Assembly: GCA_013397455.1 (NCBI GenBank)
Contig: VYZB01000374.1
Span: 309,718-373,717 of the forward strand
Length of the DNA: 64,000 bases
Direction of reading: 5' to 3'
From: Crotophaga sulcirostris
Taxonomy: Eukaryota; Chordata; Aves; Cuculiformes; Crotophagidae
The translations under genes were made by a program, and so were the position numbers. Under the pieces are notes generated by a model, which was not told the origin of the DNA, ran no database searches, and saw only the letters and a list, made by a program, of their open reading frames with translations. Shown here one piece after another: positions 53,001 to 64,000 of the stretch. Positions within the stretch are counted from its first letter, which is position 1; each line of letters starts with the position of its first letter.

Positions 53001-56000
53001 ACGCGCCTTCACTTCAGCTGTTCTCAGCTCCAAGAAGCAGCTTGTTACCCTTGCAATATAGTTGTTATGAATTCTGAATCAGCACCTACCCTGGTGGTGT
53101 CCACCTTGGGGATGCTTCCTGCAAGCTGATTGAGCTTGGAGTTGCTTTCCTTTGCCTTTAAATCCCCTTCATAACGTGACTTCACTTGGCTACTGAGTAC
53201 TTCAACCTACAGCACTGTATCAAGATGTTATTTCAAATAGCTAAGAGCAAAGACTTTGTTTCTTATTGCCATTAAAATCCAAAAGCAAAAAGGTGCTTTG
53301 GGAAGTACAAATCTAAGATTGGAAACTTTTCTTGCATTTATGTAAATTCACTTCTGAAATGCTTAAAAATTTCCTTGCAAGGTTAGAGACCTAGAGACAG
53401 CATATTGTTTTAAACTGCTTATAATTCATGTAGATGAGGTAGGCTTTTTGCCAGAAACATTTCTTCCCCTTTCCAGAAAGATGCCCTGTTAACTTCAGTC
53501 CATTGAAGTGTGGCATTGCTTTGATGCTGAATTATTAGGACAATATTGTAAAAGAGAAAAAGTTGATGTAGAAAATAAACATACACCGAGAAGACTATAA
53601 AATGTTTAATAGAGCTACTGCTGCAATTGCACTTTATGGTTCTTAAATAATAGCACAAACATTACAGTACCTCTGAGTATTCAAAAATATGCATCTCATT
53701 AAATAGGCTTTTGTAATCAGTTGGGACATAATGATTTCTTCTACACAGTTTTTATTATTAATAAAATGAATTGTAGCTCACCGCTTTAGTCCTTCCATTT
53801 CAGAAAGGCAGGTGAGCCACTAGCTACACACTACAGGGAAAATACAAATCCTTCTGTTTCCTTTAATTCTACCTTGGTGTAATATTTTAGAAATACTGCA
53901 GTGTCATAAAAGCTGTAATACATTGTGAACAAGTGCTTTATATGTTGTTCAGTATCTTTGAAGTACAATCTGAGAGAATGAAAAATGAGTAGTTTAACCA
54001 TGATGTGCTAAAATGCTTTAAGTCATCACCCCGAATACTGTCATACTTTTAAGACTTTTTGAGCATCAAGAAAGATAATGTGCAAATATATCTTTTTAAA
54101 ATCACATTTACTGTATGGATTTTTCCTGATTTTTTTTTTTTTTTTTTTTTTTTTAGGTGCTGTGCATGGGATGTGTCTAATATAAAGACCAACCATGTGG
54201 TTGTTTTACTTCACCTTTTTCTCATCTTCTTTTTAGTACTAAGAAATGCATGGCCCTGTTCTCTACCTGCCCTGGTCCTTTTACTTCCTTACAGGCATTG
54301 TGGTGCTATGATTTCCCAAAGTCCAAGGAGCTGTGGCCAAACACTTGGACACCAGGTTAGTCCTAAGTATGGAAAAACTGCTCATGCCATGAGGGTGATA
54401 GGAGCTGAAATGTTCTTTTTGTTCCTCACCTTAATCTAAGGTCATGCTACTTGGCTTCACGGGACAGGTCTTAAGGGAAAGACAGTTTCTGCTTCAAAAG
54501 GTGCAGGCTCTTCTGTTGGCACATGGAATATGCTGATGTGGTCTTTCTTGGCAATCTATGTCTTACCTTTACAGAAGGTCTCTGGGCATCCCAGTTGTGG
54601 TTACTTCTGGTGGAAACTCAGCACTCCAGTGAAATGTTCCTCATGTAATTAAGACTAAAATTTCTTTGAACTGCTTTTTAAGAAAAGTGTTTCTTACTGC
54701 TCAGACTTCTGATCTGGCTGAGTCCCAACTTTCAGGATCACTATTTCTCTTCAGTGGATCTTCTACTGAATATACATAATTAGGGCGAAATGTTCACTGT
54801 ATTTGCAATGGATTTGTGTTTCTGCACATGAAATTGGTTTCTTAGCTTTTGATATGCTTGTTAATTAAAGGCATTTTAAAGTGATGTTATACACTGAATT
54901 ACAGGTTGTCTACTAACCTGTTTTAAAGCCATGTGATTGTATATGCCTAAATGATTTATATTAACAAAAGTACAATAACTTCTGCTCAGCATAAAACCTT
55001 CACGTGTTGGATAATATATATATTGCATAAAATTGTGTTTAGCTATAATGAAGTTCTGAAACTTTTCCTAATATTCTTGAATGTTAGAAAGAATGGCAAT
55101 AATAAAAACTCTATTGGCTAATCAGTTTATAGAATTTGTCTGACACAGTTACAATCATTATTTTTTTTAATCAGCAAGAGAGAATATGTTTGCTTTTCCT
55201 GTTATAACCCTGGATTTTCAAATTTCCATTGAAAAGAAGCACTCTTTGGAAGGTGCTTCGAAGTTCACTGTTATTTCTTAACATTTGAAATATTCATAAA
55301 ATGCATAACACAACATAGTCCATTAGGTGATTTTCTACATAAAGCAATAAGAAAATTGTAATTGTGTGTTAAAATCTGTTCTCCATTCTTATAACCATTC
55401 TTCTCCAAATATGAGGAAACATGTCAGAAAATGAAAAAAAAAACATTCAAAATTTTGAAACCGTATGCTTTTTCAGTCCAAGATTCCTTTTGGAACTTCT
55501 GTATCTTACGCCTACGAATTGTGGCAGACTGCAATAAGAAAAATAGGCACCATTTATGAAGAGTCTCACAGCTATCAGTAGGGTTAAAAACCACATTTTG
55601 CCTTGACTCATATTTTACCTCCATCTTTTGTACTATTCACTCCATATTTTAAATAAAAAAAGCAAGGGAGTATAAAAAGAGAGAATATAAAAAAATGCAG
55701 TCAAGTAGGAAAATATTTGAAAAAAACAGTAAATGACTGATGTGCATAACTGTTCTGGGAAATAGCATAAGGAATTTGAGATATTGAAGAGTAGAAGAAT
55801 AAGCATAACTGTGGAGTGTGAACAAAAAAGTGCCTGGGAGGATCTTTCAGAAAGGCTACTAGAATAGCAAAGCACGTCTGTCACTGCTTTATACAGCACA
55901 GTACCTGAGGGCTGAATGGAAGCTGGGCATTAAATACCTTATAGTCATTTTAGATGGCTGTATATATACATGGGTAAGAAAAAAACTTAGATGTTCTGTA

Positions 56001-56350
56001 TCATATATAAAAAATATTTTTGATTAGAATAACCTGTAAAAAATCTCATTAATTTCTATAAAAAATGCTAGATCCCCTTATCTGTAGCTGAAAACTCCCA
56101 GACACGTGAGCCACCATGTGCGAGCCATGGATTATCTCTTCCTAGTACAGGATTTCATCTCACTTTTCCTTTTAGTAACTGTTTTCTGACTGTTACATTT
56201 GTAGGCATTAGATAAACTCTGTCTGCTGTTTTAGATACTCATTCGTATAAATTCTTATTGCTGAGGATGTTGCCTGTTGTTCTGAGTATTGCCCTGCATA
56301 GCTAAGGGATTTGGCTCTAATCTTCTGGGCGATGGTAATACTGGTGTTGT
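50041..56350. other. Gene-free sequence with a possible retrocopy
   Basis: Mostly unique AT-rich DNA. The 25-T run at 54130 and the GC-richer block to about 54620 could be a minus-strand retrocopy with a poly-A tail, but no parent gene is recognised. Nothing else is supported. Confidence 0.6.
54130..54154. repeat. 25-T homopolymer
   Basis: An uninterrupted run of 25 T, followed by AGGTGCTG and then a block noticeably richer in G and C up to about 54620. If this T run is the complement of a poly-A tail, the body of a minus-strand retrocopy would lie to its right. Confidence 0.97.
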
Positions 56351-56506
56351 AACCCTGGAGGTGTTTAAGAGGAGATTGGATGAGGCACTCAGTGCCATGG
56401 TTTAGATGCTGGGTTGGTGTTGGTGTCAGTGTTACTGTTGGGTTATAGGCTGGACTCAATGATCTCAAAGGTCCTTTCCAACCTTGTGATACTGTGATAC
56501 TGTGAT
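56351..56506 (+). mobile_element. CR1 LINE, 3' end with two ATACTGTG octamers
   Basis: A plus-strand CR1 3' end. It starts at AACCCTGGAGGTGTTTAAGA, passes through TGAGGCACTCAGTGCCATGG and GGGTTATAGGCTGGACTC, and ends in CCTTTCCAACCTTGTG followed by two ATACTGTG octamers. A local GGTGTTGGTGTCAGTGTT expansion separates it slightly from the copy at 49730-50040, which is otherwise the same subfamily. Confidence 0.95.
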
Positions 56507-57088
56507 CTACATATTCGGGGATGTATTGAACGATACCTACATGAATAACTTCACACTCTTTCTGTCTATCCCTGCTTAAGTAACCTTAGCACATTCCTAA
56601 AGAGGATGCTATGGGCCAGATCCTGTCCCATACGCCACGTACATTATCATACAGTATAGCTGTGGATAACTTTCAGGACCCTCTAAAATTGGTTCTTTCA
56701 GTTCTCTCATTTGAAAGGATACCTTGTTCTCTGTTCAAGAGGTTCCTTTCCACCCTTCTGCCTAAACTTTAAGAAAATTCAGGTGGCATTTGATTCACAG
56801 ATCTAGGTATAAAATAGCTGTAAGTTCTCCTGTTATGTTGGAAGCACTGACAATGTTACAGGTTGCTAACAGTGTGCAATTGTAGGAGTTGTAATGAATT
56901 TGTATGTTTTCCATCAGACATTCCAATATGCATAGTTTCTCTTGAGAAAAACACAAGTTCTATTTTTTTTTTTAAGAGAGAGGCTTGTTTTACTAATGAA
57001 CTGATGTCTGAAAAAATACTTGTAATGTCTTTGGTAGATAACACTGACATATTACAAACTTGGACCACATTTGATGCACTGCAGGTGA

Positions 57089-57150
57089 ATTATTATTAAT
57101 TAATTAATATTTAATAATTAATTTAATTATTAATAATAATTATTATAATG
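57089..57150. repeat. TTAAT/TAAT-rich simple repeat
   Basis: A 60-bp tract of ATTAATTAATTAATATTTAA-type sequence passing into ATAATAATTATTATAAT. It is low complexity and also contains many TAAT homeodomain cores purely by composition. Confidence 0.92.
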
Positions 57151-57466
57151 TTTATGAGATACTTACTTGAACTTTACAGATACGTAGCATGCATAAGTGC
57201 AAATGGTCACATGTATACACATACATATAAATAAATCCAAATAGAGAGGTCATTTTTCACCTCAGACCACGAATTTCTCTTGGTGCCCCCCTGGGCCTAC
57301 CATATATTTTACCTTGTAACCATGGCAGTGCAATAATTCTCAAGTTGAACCTTTTCAGGGAGCACAGCTTAAGTTTCACCAGCAGCAGGAAGCGTCTGAC
57401 TGAGAGGCAGCTCATGATATTCTGGAGATGGGATGCATGCTGTGTAATTGTGAGTTTAGTGTGGAT

Positions 57467-57481
57467 CTAGCAGGGGGCACA
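57467..57481 (+). promoter_or_regulatory. CTCF-like motif
   Basis: CTAGCAGGGGGCACA carries a perfect inner core AGCAGGGGGCAC, with mismatches only at the second and last positions of CCASYAGRKGGCRSY. It lies in a GC-richer block (about 57360-57540). It has the same orientation as the motif at 11567, so the two would not form a convergent loop pair with each other. Confidence 0.35.
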
Positions 57482-59707
57482 AGTTTAATAAATTCCTTCC
57501 CAGAGGCAGCTTTTTTTCTGCTGCCTGGTGTTACAATAGGCGTTTTGTTCAGCTGCTACACTTCATTCTTTATAAAATGCACAGAACTTAATTGTTGAAA
57601 TCAAATATAAAATGTTAATCATTTTTCTACTGCTCTCCTGGTAGTCCACACTGATTTAAGAGATTGCATCGTTGTCATCCAAAAGGAGATGTTACTTGAA
57701 TGTTTTCACTAATCATTAAAAACTGAGTGAAATACAAACAGAAATTAAAGTTATTAATGAGAGAAAGTGGAAAGTTATGGTTACATTTAAAATACATTCT
57801 GATGGGTTGTAGATCTATATCTCTGCAGCTCACTGAGCCCTTGAATTGACTGTCATAGTGTATACATCACGTACTCTCTATTCAGTAAAAATTGTAAAAG
57901 GATGACATGATAATACTTGTGAGTTGTATTATTCTTTGCGCTCTGCAGTTATTCATTTTGCCTATTCAAAATTTATAATATCACGTTTTTTTAAAATAAC
58001 ACTTCAAGTAGTTTGTCCCATAATACACAAGCATACAGAGAAGCACTTGTGTACAAAAGGTAATTATTCTTTTTTACTGACACTGTTTCAATAGTGTGAG
58101 TTACAGACCTGTGCAGACATCAGTTGTTCTTCCATGTAGATAACTCTTATTTAAAATGCAGCAACAGAGAACTACCTGAAAACATATTTCACTCTTTCAT
58201 TCTGCTTGCATTTGGCCTTGATCCAGCTTACATATAAATTAAATTGGTTTTCAAGAAATTTATTTTTGATTGTATTTGTGCACCTGACTGACAATAACAG
58301 TTTGCTTGCCTGAGAATAACAGTAACTTGCTTAAACTCACTCCCTGTTCTAGAAGATAAGCTGTGACCAGACTTGATTTGTGGAAGAACAATTATACTTT
58401 CCTGAACTAAGGGGTCTGTGCCTGATTCATATATTAACGGTATATTAACATTAACCACATATTAATGCTCAGAGCAAGGATTTTTTGGAATATTTTACAT
58501 CAAAATGGGAGGACATCTATCCCTGTCATTTAGCCGTGTGTGAATAAACAATTTGAAATGCCATAACTTTGAGAATAGAGCCTTTTATTTTTTTGCATGC
58601 CTTAAGAGTTTTTGTGTGTATTAGAGCAAAGTTAAATAGTTGTTGGATTTAAACACAGCTGTTAGAGTGATGTGAGTCCCCAAAATCTTCTTTTTCTAAG
58701 GAAACGGGAAAAATGTTTTTTGTGGTGAGTGTTAATTTACAGTGAAGTAGTATGAGTTTTATTTCAGGTTGCCTTTTATTTTTTTCCTTTTTGGATATAA
58801 TATGCAAAACATAGCTTGTAGAAGAACTGATTTATTACCCAATTGTCACATAAAAATTTTTGCACATTCATTTTTACTAATGGGAAAGCTATTTCTTTTG
58901 TTTGTTTGTGCTGTTACTCTAATCTGTTTAATAAGTTAATGCATTAAAATTAATCTAGTGGCTTGGCATCAGTTGGAAAAACAAAACAAGTACAGAAATG
59001 GACTTCTAATACTGCTTGTTGCTCTACAGGGCAAAATAAATTTTCAAATTTTGTGTGCTTAAAAGAAAATATTAGTGAGGATTCACTTCCTAGCTTTTTA
59101 CTGTAGTGTTAATTATCAGCTGTAGTCAGCAGTTACTGCACGAAAATGTTCAATGTTCTTTCTATCCTATTTACACTAAAATACTGTGCATTTATGTCCA
59201 GTCTGAGATCTTTTCAAGGCTAATATATTTTTTTTTCATGAATGCAAGGATTTTGAGATTAAATATGGGGAAAGAATAGTCTGAGCTGAAATTTCTAGGA
59301 ATTAGAGGGATTTCTTTTTCCAAGTGGAACATTTCCACTTTTTTCTTGAGGCAGGTGGATTGTTACCTTGAAGCACCATGTTTTCACTAGTTAAGAATTT
59401 TTTAAAATGTTTTCCTTAATATACATAGCAGGCATTTTCTGGATAATAGCTGCATTTTTTTAAGACATTAATTTCCACATTTAATAATAGTTTGTTCATT
59501 TTCTTGTTTATGTAGGAAGAAAAGCAACATTTGGACAATGTGGGTTAATTGCACTGCAACATCATTAATTTAGCTGGGAACGTGGCTGGGAAATGAATTG
59601 TGCAGGTTGGGTCATCATTCTTTCATTGATTTATTTGTGCTTGTTCGGGGATTATGCTGCCAGTCTTCTTTCTACTAAATTTGCTCCAAGTAGTTCCTGA
59701 GACCTGG

Positions 59708-59727
59708 TATTGATATTGATATTGATA
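59708..59727. repeat. TATTGA short tandem repeat
   Basis: Three copies of the hexamer TATTGA plus a partial fourth (20 bp). This is a minor microsatellite. Confidence 0.93.
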
Positions 59728-62700
59728 GGAGAAGTTCTCTAGCAAAATGGTAGATGTGAGCTGATCTGTCTCCAATATGTTTGCAGGGAAGCAAAGCAGA
59801 TGCCTCTGTTCTTCCAAATGATAATACTAAGCATTAACATTAATTGAAAAAGACAGGATTTACATTTGCTGTGAGAAAAAAAGGGTGGCTGAAATGAATT
59901 GAAAAATGGATAAGCTAACAAACCATTCCTTCTTTTGCATTTGTAGGAAGAAAGGTAACACATGAATGAGGGTGGAGGAGAGCTTTTCAGCTTTTCTTGT
60001 GAAATTTGGAAAACTCAAATGGATTTCAGTTTACACTCTGTCAGGACATAAACCTCTCAGTATTAAATTCAGACCAGATGCTCATTTCAGGAGAGTGGCA
60101 TTTCTGTTTCTTTTAATTAATGCTCTTCAGCTCCATCTTTTGAAGCCTGAAGCCTTGCTAGTCTTCTCAAGAGAATCTGCTAAGTTTGTACCTTGAAGGA
60201 GAAAATAAGGTTATTTTCTGGCTCTTGTTCTGTGAACACGTTGTTCCTGCAGAGTTCTACTGGCTCTTTGTACTTTGAAGTTTTATAATTACTCCTCCAA
60301 TCTTTTGTATCTTCTACGACATCAAGAGAAAAGATTGTCTACACTTAATTTCAGAAAGCTGTAACTGAGAAGCATATTTACATATCTGGGAAAAGATTCG
60401 TGACTTCTAGCAGTACAGAAGTGTGTGGTCAGTGAGGAAACAGACAATCTCCTAATGCAAAACCAACAGTTGTTTATTTCCTCATATAGGTACAAATCCC
60501 CCAAATTTGCCATAAAAGTGCAATATGTGTGGTCAATATTGATTAGATACTTCTATCTTGAGATTACTCTTTTCCTGAAGACATCTCTTTGCAAGATAAA
60601 GCATACTATCAAAAATAATACTGATATTTATAGATCTTCATTTATTGAACAGGAAGGGAAACAAGTTAGAAAAAAAATCCCTCAGTTGTGTTTGAAAATA
60701 CATTGGCCCAAATTTAACTTTCCATTTAGATAAATGGAGGCTAACGAGGGATGCACTCACCTGCACCCAAAGGTCAGATTCAGATTGGTTATAACTGCAA
60801 AAGCACTGGGGCAATAAACTGATAAACTATAGCCTTTGCTACATGGCTGATTTCCTGGGCTGATTTTTTTATTAGGGTCATTCTAACAAGAACACAGAAT
60901 GCAAACCTGGAGGACCAAAAATGGTCTTATTGTAGATTTACAGTTTACTGACAGTCTTTAGTATTAACTTATTCAGCTTATGGTGGTTAGGTCAGTTCAG
61001 GTTAGACAAAGAACTTCCTTGTATATAGTCTCTTAAGAGTTAAAAAAATGCATTAAAATACTGGCATACTGGCTCTAACTAATATTAAAACATTTAAATA
61101 AAAATGCTCTTGGTATTTGTATCACTAATTTTTGATTGTAAGTTGATATTCACTCTTTCCCACATTAGATCAATATTTATGACCAAATTCCAAAAATATG
61201 GACATCATTGGAAGTAGACATTATCCACTCTGAACTGAAGAAAAATTTTAAAGGGCTTTCTCCCACCAAAATATTGTGAAGTTTTTTAAGAGGAAAAAGG
61301 TATTTTTTCTGCTTTCTCTGAATATCTTGCATATTTAATGTGGCAGTGCCAATAGATTTACCTGTAGTCATGTATTTATCTTTTTTTCAGTGTACTACTT
61401 TAACCTGGCCATTTAACTGTTACTGATTTGCCCTAGTGATCTCCAGAATGTCCCTCTCAAGCTCATTACCACCAATCCCTTTTCCACTCATACAATTCCT
61501 CTAATATTTTTATGAAGAAAATGACAGTAAATTCAGAATGTCAGTTCTGAACATCTATTTAATATATTATCTTTGTTTTTTCACCCTTTAAGAGTCTTTC
61601 CTTGAAATCTCACTTTAAAGCTATGATTTTCTCTGTAGTTCATTATAATTCTAGGATATGATGCTTTTGTTATGAAAAATATAAATAGCATTGGAGCAGC
61701 AGGTATTAATTAAGTAGTTGGTTACAGGATATGGACTTATAAACATGGAATAATTTAGACCCAGCTCAGAAATATTAAACTATAATTTTTTCAGGGTCTA
61801 TAGTTACAATGCTTTATAGTAAAAATAGATCTTGAGCAACAGAGGCATACAGTATCTGCTTATAGGTCTTCTCACCTATGTCAACTTACAATATTTATGT
61901 GTATTGTACAATTTTAAAGTTTCCATTAAAAATTGTTGATTCAGTGGATGTACCCTTTATGATATTGTCTTTTCTTCTGGTTGTTTCCATGGTACCTTCA
62001 ATTAAATAAGAGATCTGGAGTCTCCACCCGTTCTTTCATGAAAGGATGAGTCTCCCAGTATAAAAAGTTGGAGGATCATCAGCATCTCATGTGCCATGGG
62101 TGGCTGTCAATACTGCTCGCTGTATTACTTTGCAGTCAGGAATGGGTAGAGAAGAGGCCGTGTCTTTTGTCGTGTTGTGTTTTTAAAGTCTCAGTTGTAA
62201 AAATGGAAGTGTGATTACAGACAGCCACTTGAACGTGAAGAAATAAAAGCCATAAAGCTGCTTGCTAGCAACGAGGCTTGACAATGACAATGGTGACAGT
62301 TAAAGCAGGGACATATGTTTAAAGGAAGTATTATTATGGAAAGCATCTTGAAATAATAAAACCTCAGTGACTACTGTATGTTTATGTGGCTAAGAAGTAC
62401 TAGAAAAATGTTACTTTTTTCTGTCCAGCAAAAATTAATATTTTTTAATAGAAGTCTGAAAACCAACATTAACTGTATCTTTTCCTCATACTCCTGACAT
62501 TTTTTTCCTCTCATATCTTTGGAGATTCAAAGATGCCGTTGAATTTGTTCTTCTTTTTATTTTTTTTTCATTTTTCATTTTTTTTAGTGAAGATATTTTG
62601 TTTGATTATAAATTGGTTTTATTGTAAGGATTTTTCCTACAGAAGAATATATATAGCAGCAAATAACAAACTCCTTTCATGCTCTAGAGTGAAATTTGGT

Positions 62701-63866
62701 TCAATTTCTTCAGAGAATTATTGCATTTGACGTAATCAATGATGGGTGCTAAGTAAATGTGACCCAAATACATGGTGATTGACCATTGAAAGTTGTTTTG
62801 TATTGTGTGTCTGTAGTGGTTGGTCCTCTGTAAAAAGTAGAAATTCAAGGGATAGGATAGATCAGAGGACTGGTAATATAATCCAAGTCTTTTCACCTCC
62901 AGGTCAGTGGTTCATATTTGTCTTAGGTTGGTAGTGACTAAAATTCATTACCATCTAATGGTTTGCCATTGGCCTATGTAAAATGAGTTGCTGATCTTAG
63001 TCGAGTTACTACTTGAAAGATGTTCATATCACAAGAAACACTTTAACAGACACCTTTTCTGATTGATAATCCTTTTAATGGGACCAAGCCCTCAGTTGTC
63101 AGAGAGATGAGGCCTTGTTCCTGGCGTCCTCTAAAGGTCTGTTGTTTCTTCTTGCCAGAGGAGGTATTTCCATTTCACATCAGACACTCCCCCCTCCCCT
63201 CTGTATATAATGTTTTACTATTGTGTGTGTAACCTCTGGGCTGTGCTGTTACTGTCTCGACTACTTCAATATGAGAAAAAAATACAAATGTAAACTCACA
63301 GTTTATAGCCTTTAAAGGAATTTCTTAGGGAGGTAGGAAGGATTTAGGGCCTAATCCTGCAGCACTTTGCCATTTCATACTTTCCAGGTCCTCTGTGCTC
63401 CTACACAATCCTGTCATGACTAAATCAGGGCTTTCTTTTTTTCTTAACTTTGTTTTCTCTTTCCTTAACTTTTTTTTTTTTATTGCCTGCAGGTTTTTGA
63501 CAAAGAATACACTATTCTTTTTTCCATTTTCTCATGTTTTCTCATGTTTCTTTCAGAAACATTTACCATTTGGAGCATTCCTCTGAAGCTCATTCTGTGG
63601 AATTTGTCTCCTTTCCTGCCCCTTCCCCTTCCTCTTCCCAGCTGTGAAATTTGAGGGTCATTTGTAGCTGAATTATGTATTTCTGCTTTTAATTACTGGA
63701 CATACATGCTGAGGTACAGCCATAGTGGGGAAAAAACTAATAAGCTGTATGGACACACCAAGGCAGCAAGCTGATATACTTGGGTTCAGTTCATGGGTGT
63801 GTCTGGATGCTGCAGGACTGTAGGAGGTTTTAAGGTTAATGCAAAAGCAGTGGGTCCTCTAGAAGG

Positions 63867-63882
63867 AAAAAAAAAAAAAAAA
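63867..63882. repeat. 16-A homopolymer
   Basis: A run of 16 A flanked by GG on both sides (AAGG and GGAAAG). It has no recognisable retroelement body upstream. Confidence 0.97.
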
Positions 63883-64000
63883 GGAAAGTATCACACACAG
63901 TTTTTCACTGTTCTTCACTAGAATATTGCTGGCAGACTATATTTTTCTTTCCCTTCTCAAGGTCACTGTGAGAAGGGCACCTATCAGGAAGACGTGTTAC

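Larger units (their letters stand above)
57541..64000. other. Gene-free AT-rich sequence
   Basis: Unique sequence with a T-rich patch near 62540-62590, the TATTGA microsatellite at 59708 and the 16-A run at 63867. No gene, RNA gene or transposon end was recognised. Confidence 0.65.

Noticed and set aside
53804..53811. 8-nt microexon-like segment between CATTTCAG and GTGAGC
   Set aside because: Too short and not a multiple of three; chance occurrence of AG and GTGAG this close is likely.
54059..54439. 126-codon open frame on the + strand
   Set aside because: It reads straight through the 25-T homopolymer as a run of phenylalanines, so it is not a plausible protein.
57089..57150. Cluster of TAAT homeodomain cores
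   Set aside because: Explained by the simple TTAAT repeat; no reason to call it an enhancer.
57361..57450. Exon-like stretch following CCTTTTCAG and ending at GTGAGT
   Set aside because: One frame is open, but the pyrimidine tract is short and there is no phase or family support.
58339..58402. Minus-strand exon-like stretch with a GTGAGT donor
   Set aside because: The acceptor side (CCCTTAGTTCAG) is weak and no other minus-strand candidates support a gene.
1..64000. CRISPR arrays, bacterial operons, phage or plasmid modules, tRNA, rRNA and spliceosomal RNA genes
   Set aside because: None seen. CR1 elements and the lack of long open frames show vertebrate nuclear DNA, and the repeats present are not evenly spaced with unique spacers.

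Overview
This window looks like AT-rich nuclear DNA from a bird. The evidence is eight fragments of CR1 LINE retrotransposons, on both strands. Several keep the diagnostic CR1 3' end: a conserved stretch reading TCCTTTCCAACCTTGT or its complement, followed by short octamer tails (ATACTGTG or ATTCTATG type). No Alu-, B1- or L1-like sequence, bacterial gene, phage gene, operon or CRISPR array was seen. The order or species of bird cannot be fixed from the sequence alone.

No protein-coding gene can be called with confidence. The longest open frame (8972-9466, + strand, 164 codons) resembles no family I recognise, and the other open frames are what chance gives in T-rich DNA. The window is best read as the inside of a long intron or an intergenic desert. 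A few stretches have exon-like shape, with a pyrimidine-rich acceptor, an open frame and a good donor: 6383-6534, 15136-15219, 15352-15375, 28738-28857 and 35264-35305, all on the + strand. Those at 6383, 15136 and 28738 share compatible codon phase. They are offered as weak hypotheses, since this many could arise by chance in 64 kb.

Layout. 1-6880: unique AT-rich sequence with a 23-bp tandem duplication near 1.25 kb. 6.9 kb: a CR1 3' end. 7-14.4 kb: unique sequence, with a CTCF-like motif at 11567. 14.43-14.55 kb: a 44-bp direct duplication running into a perfect 86-bp palindrome with no spacer, the most striking structure in the window. 15.1-15.4 kb: two neighbouring exon-like segments. 17.5 kb: a minus-strand CR1 end. 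19-31 kb: unique sequence. 29.4-32.25 kb: a mosaic of diverged local duplications. 34.45-34.69 kb: a long TA-rich low-complexity tract. 37.4-40.2 kb: a cluster of four CR1 fragments in mixed orientation. 49.7-50.0 kb: the longest CR1 fragment. 54.1 kb: a 25-T run next to a GC-richer block that might be a retrocopy. 56.4 kb: another CR1 end. 57.1-57.5 kb: a TAAT-rich tract and a second CTCF-like motif. 57.5-64 kb: unique sequence.

There is no set of genes acting together here. The main interest is in genome-dynamics marks: the perfect palindrome, the split local duplication and a possibly inverted CR1 pair.
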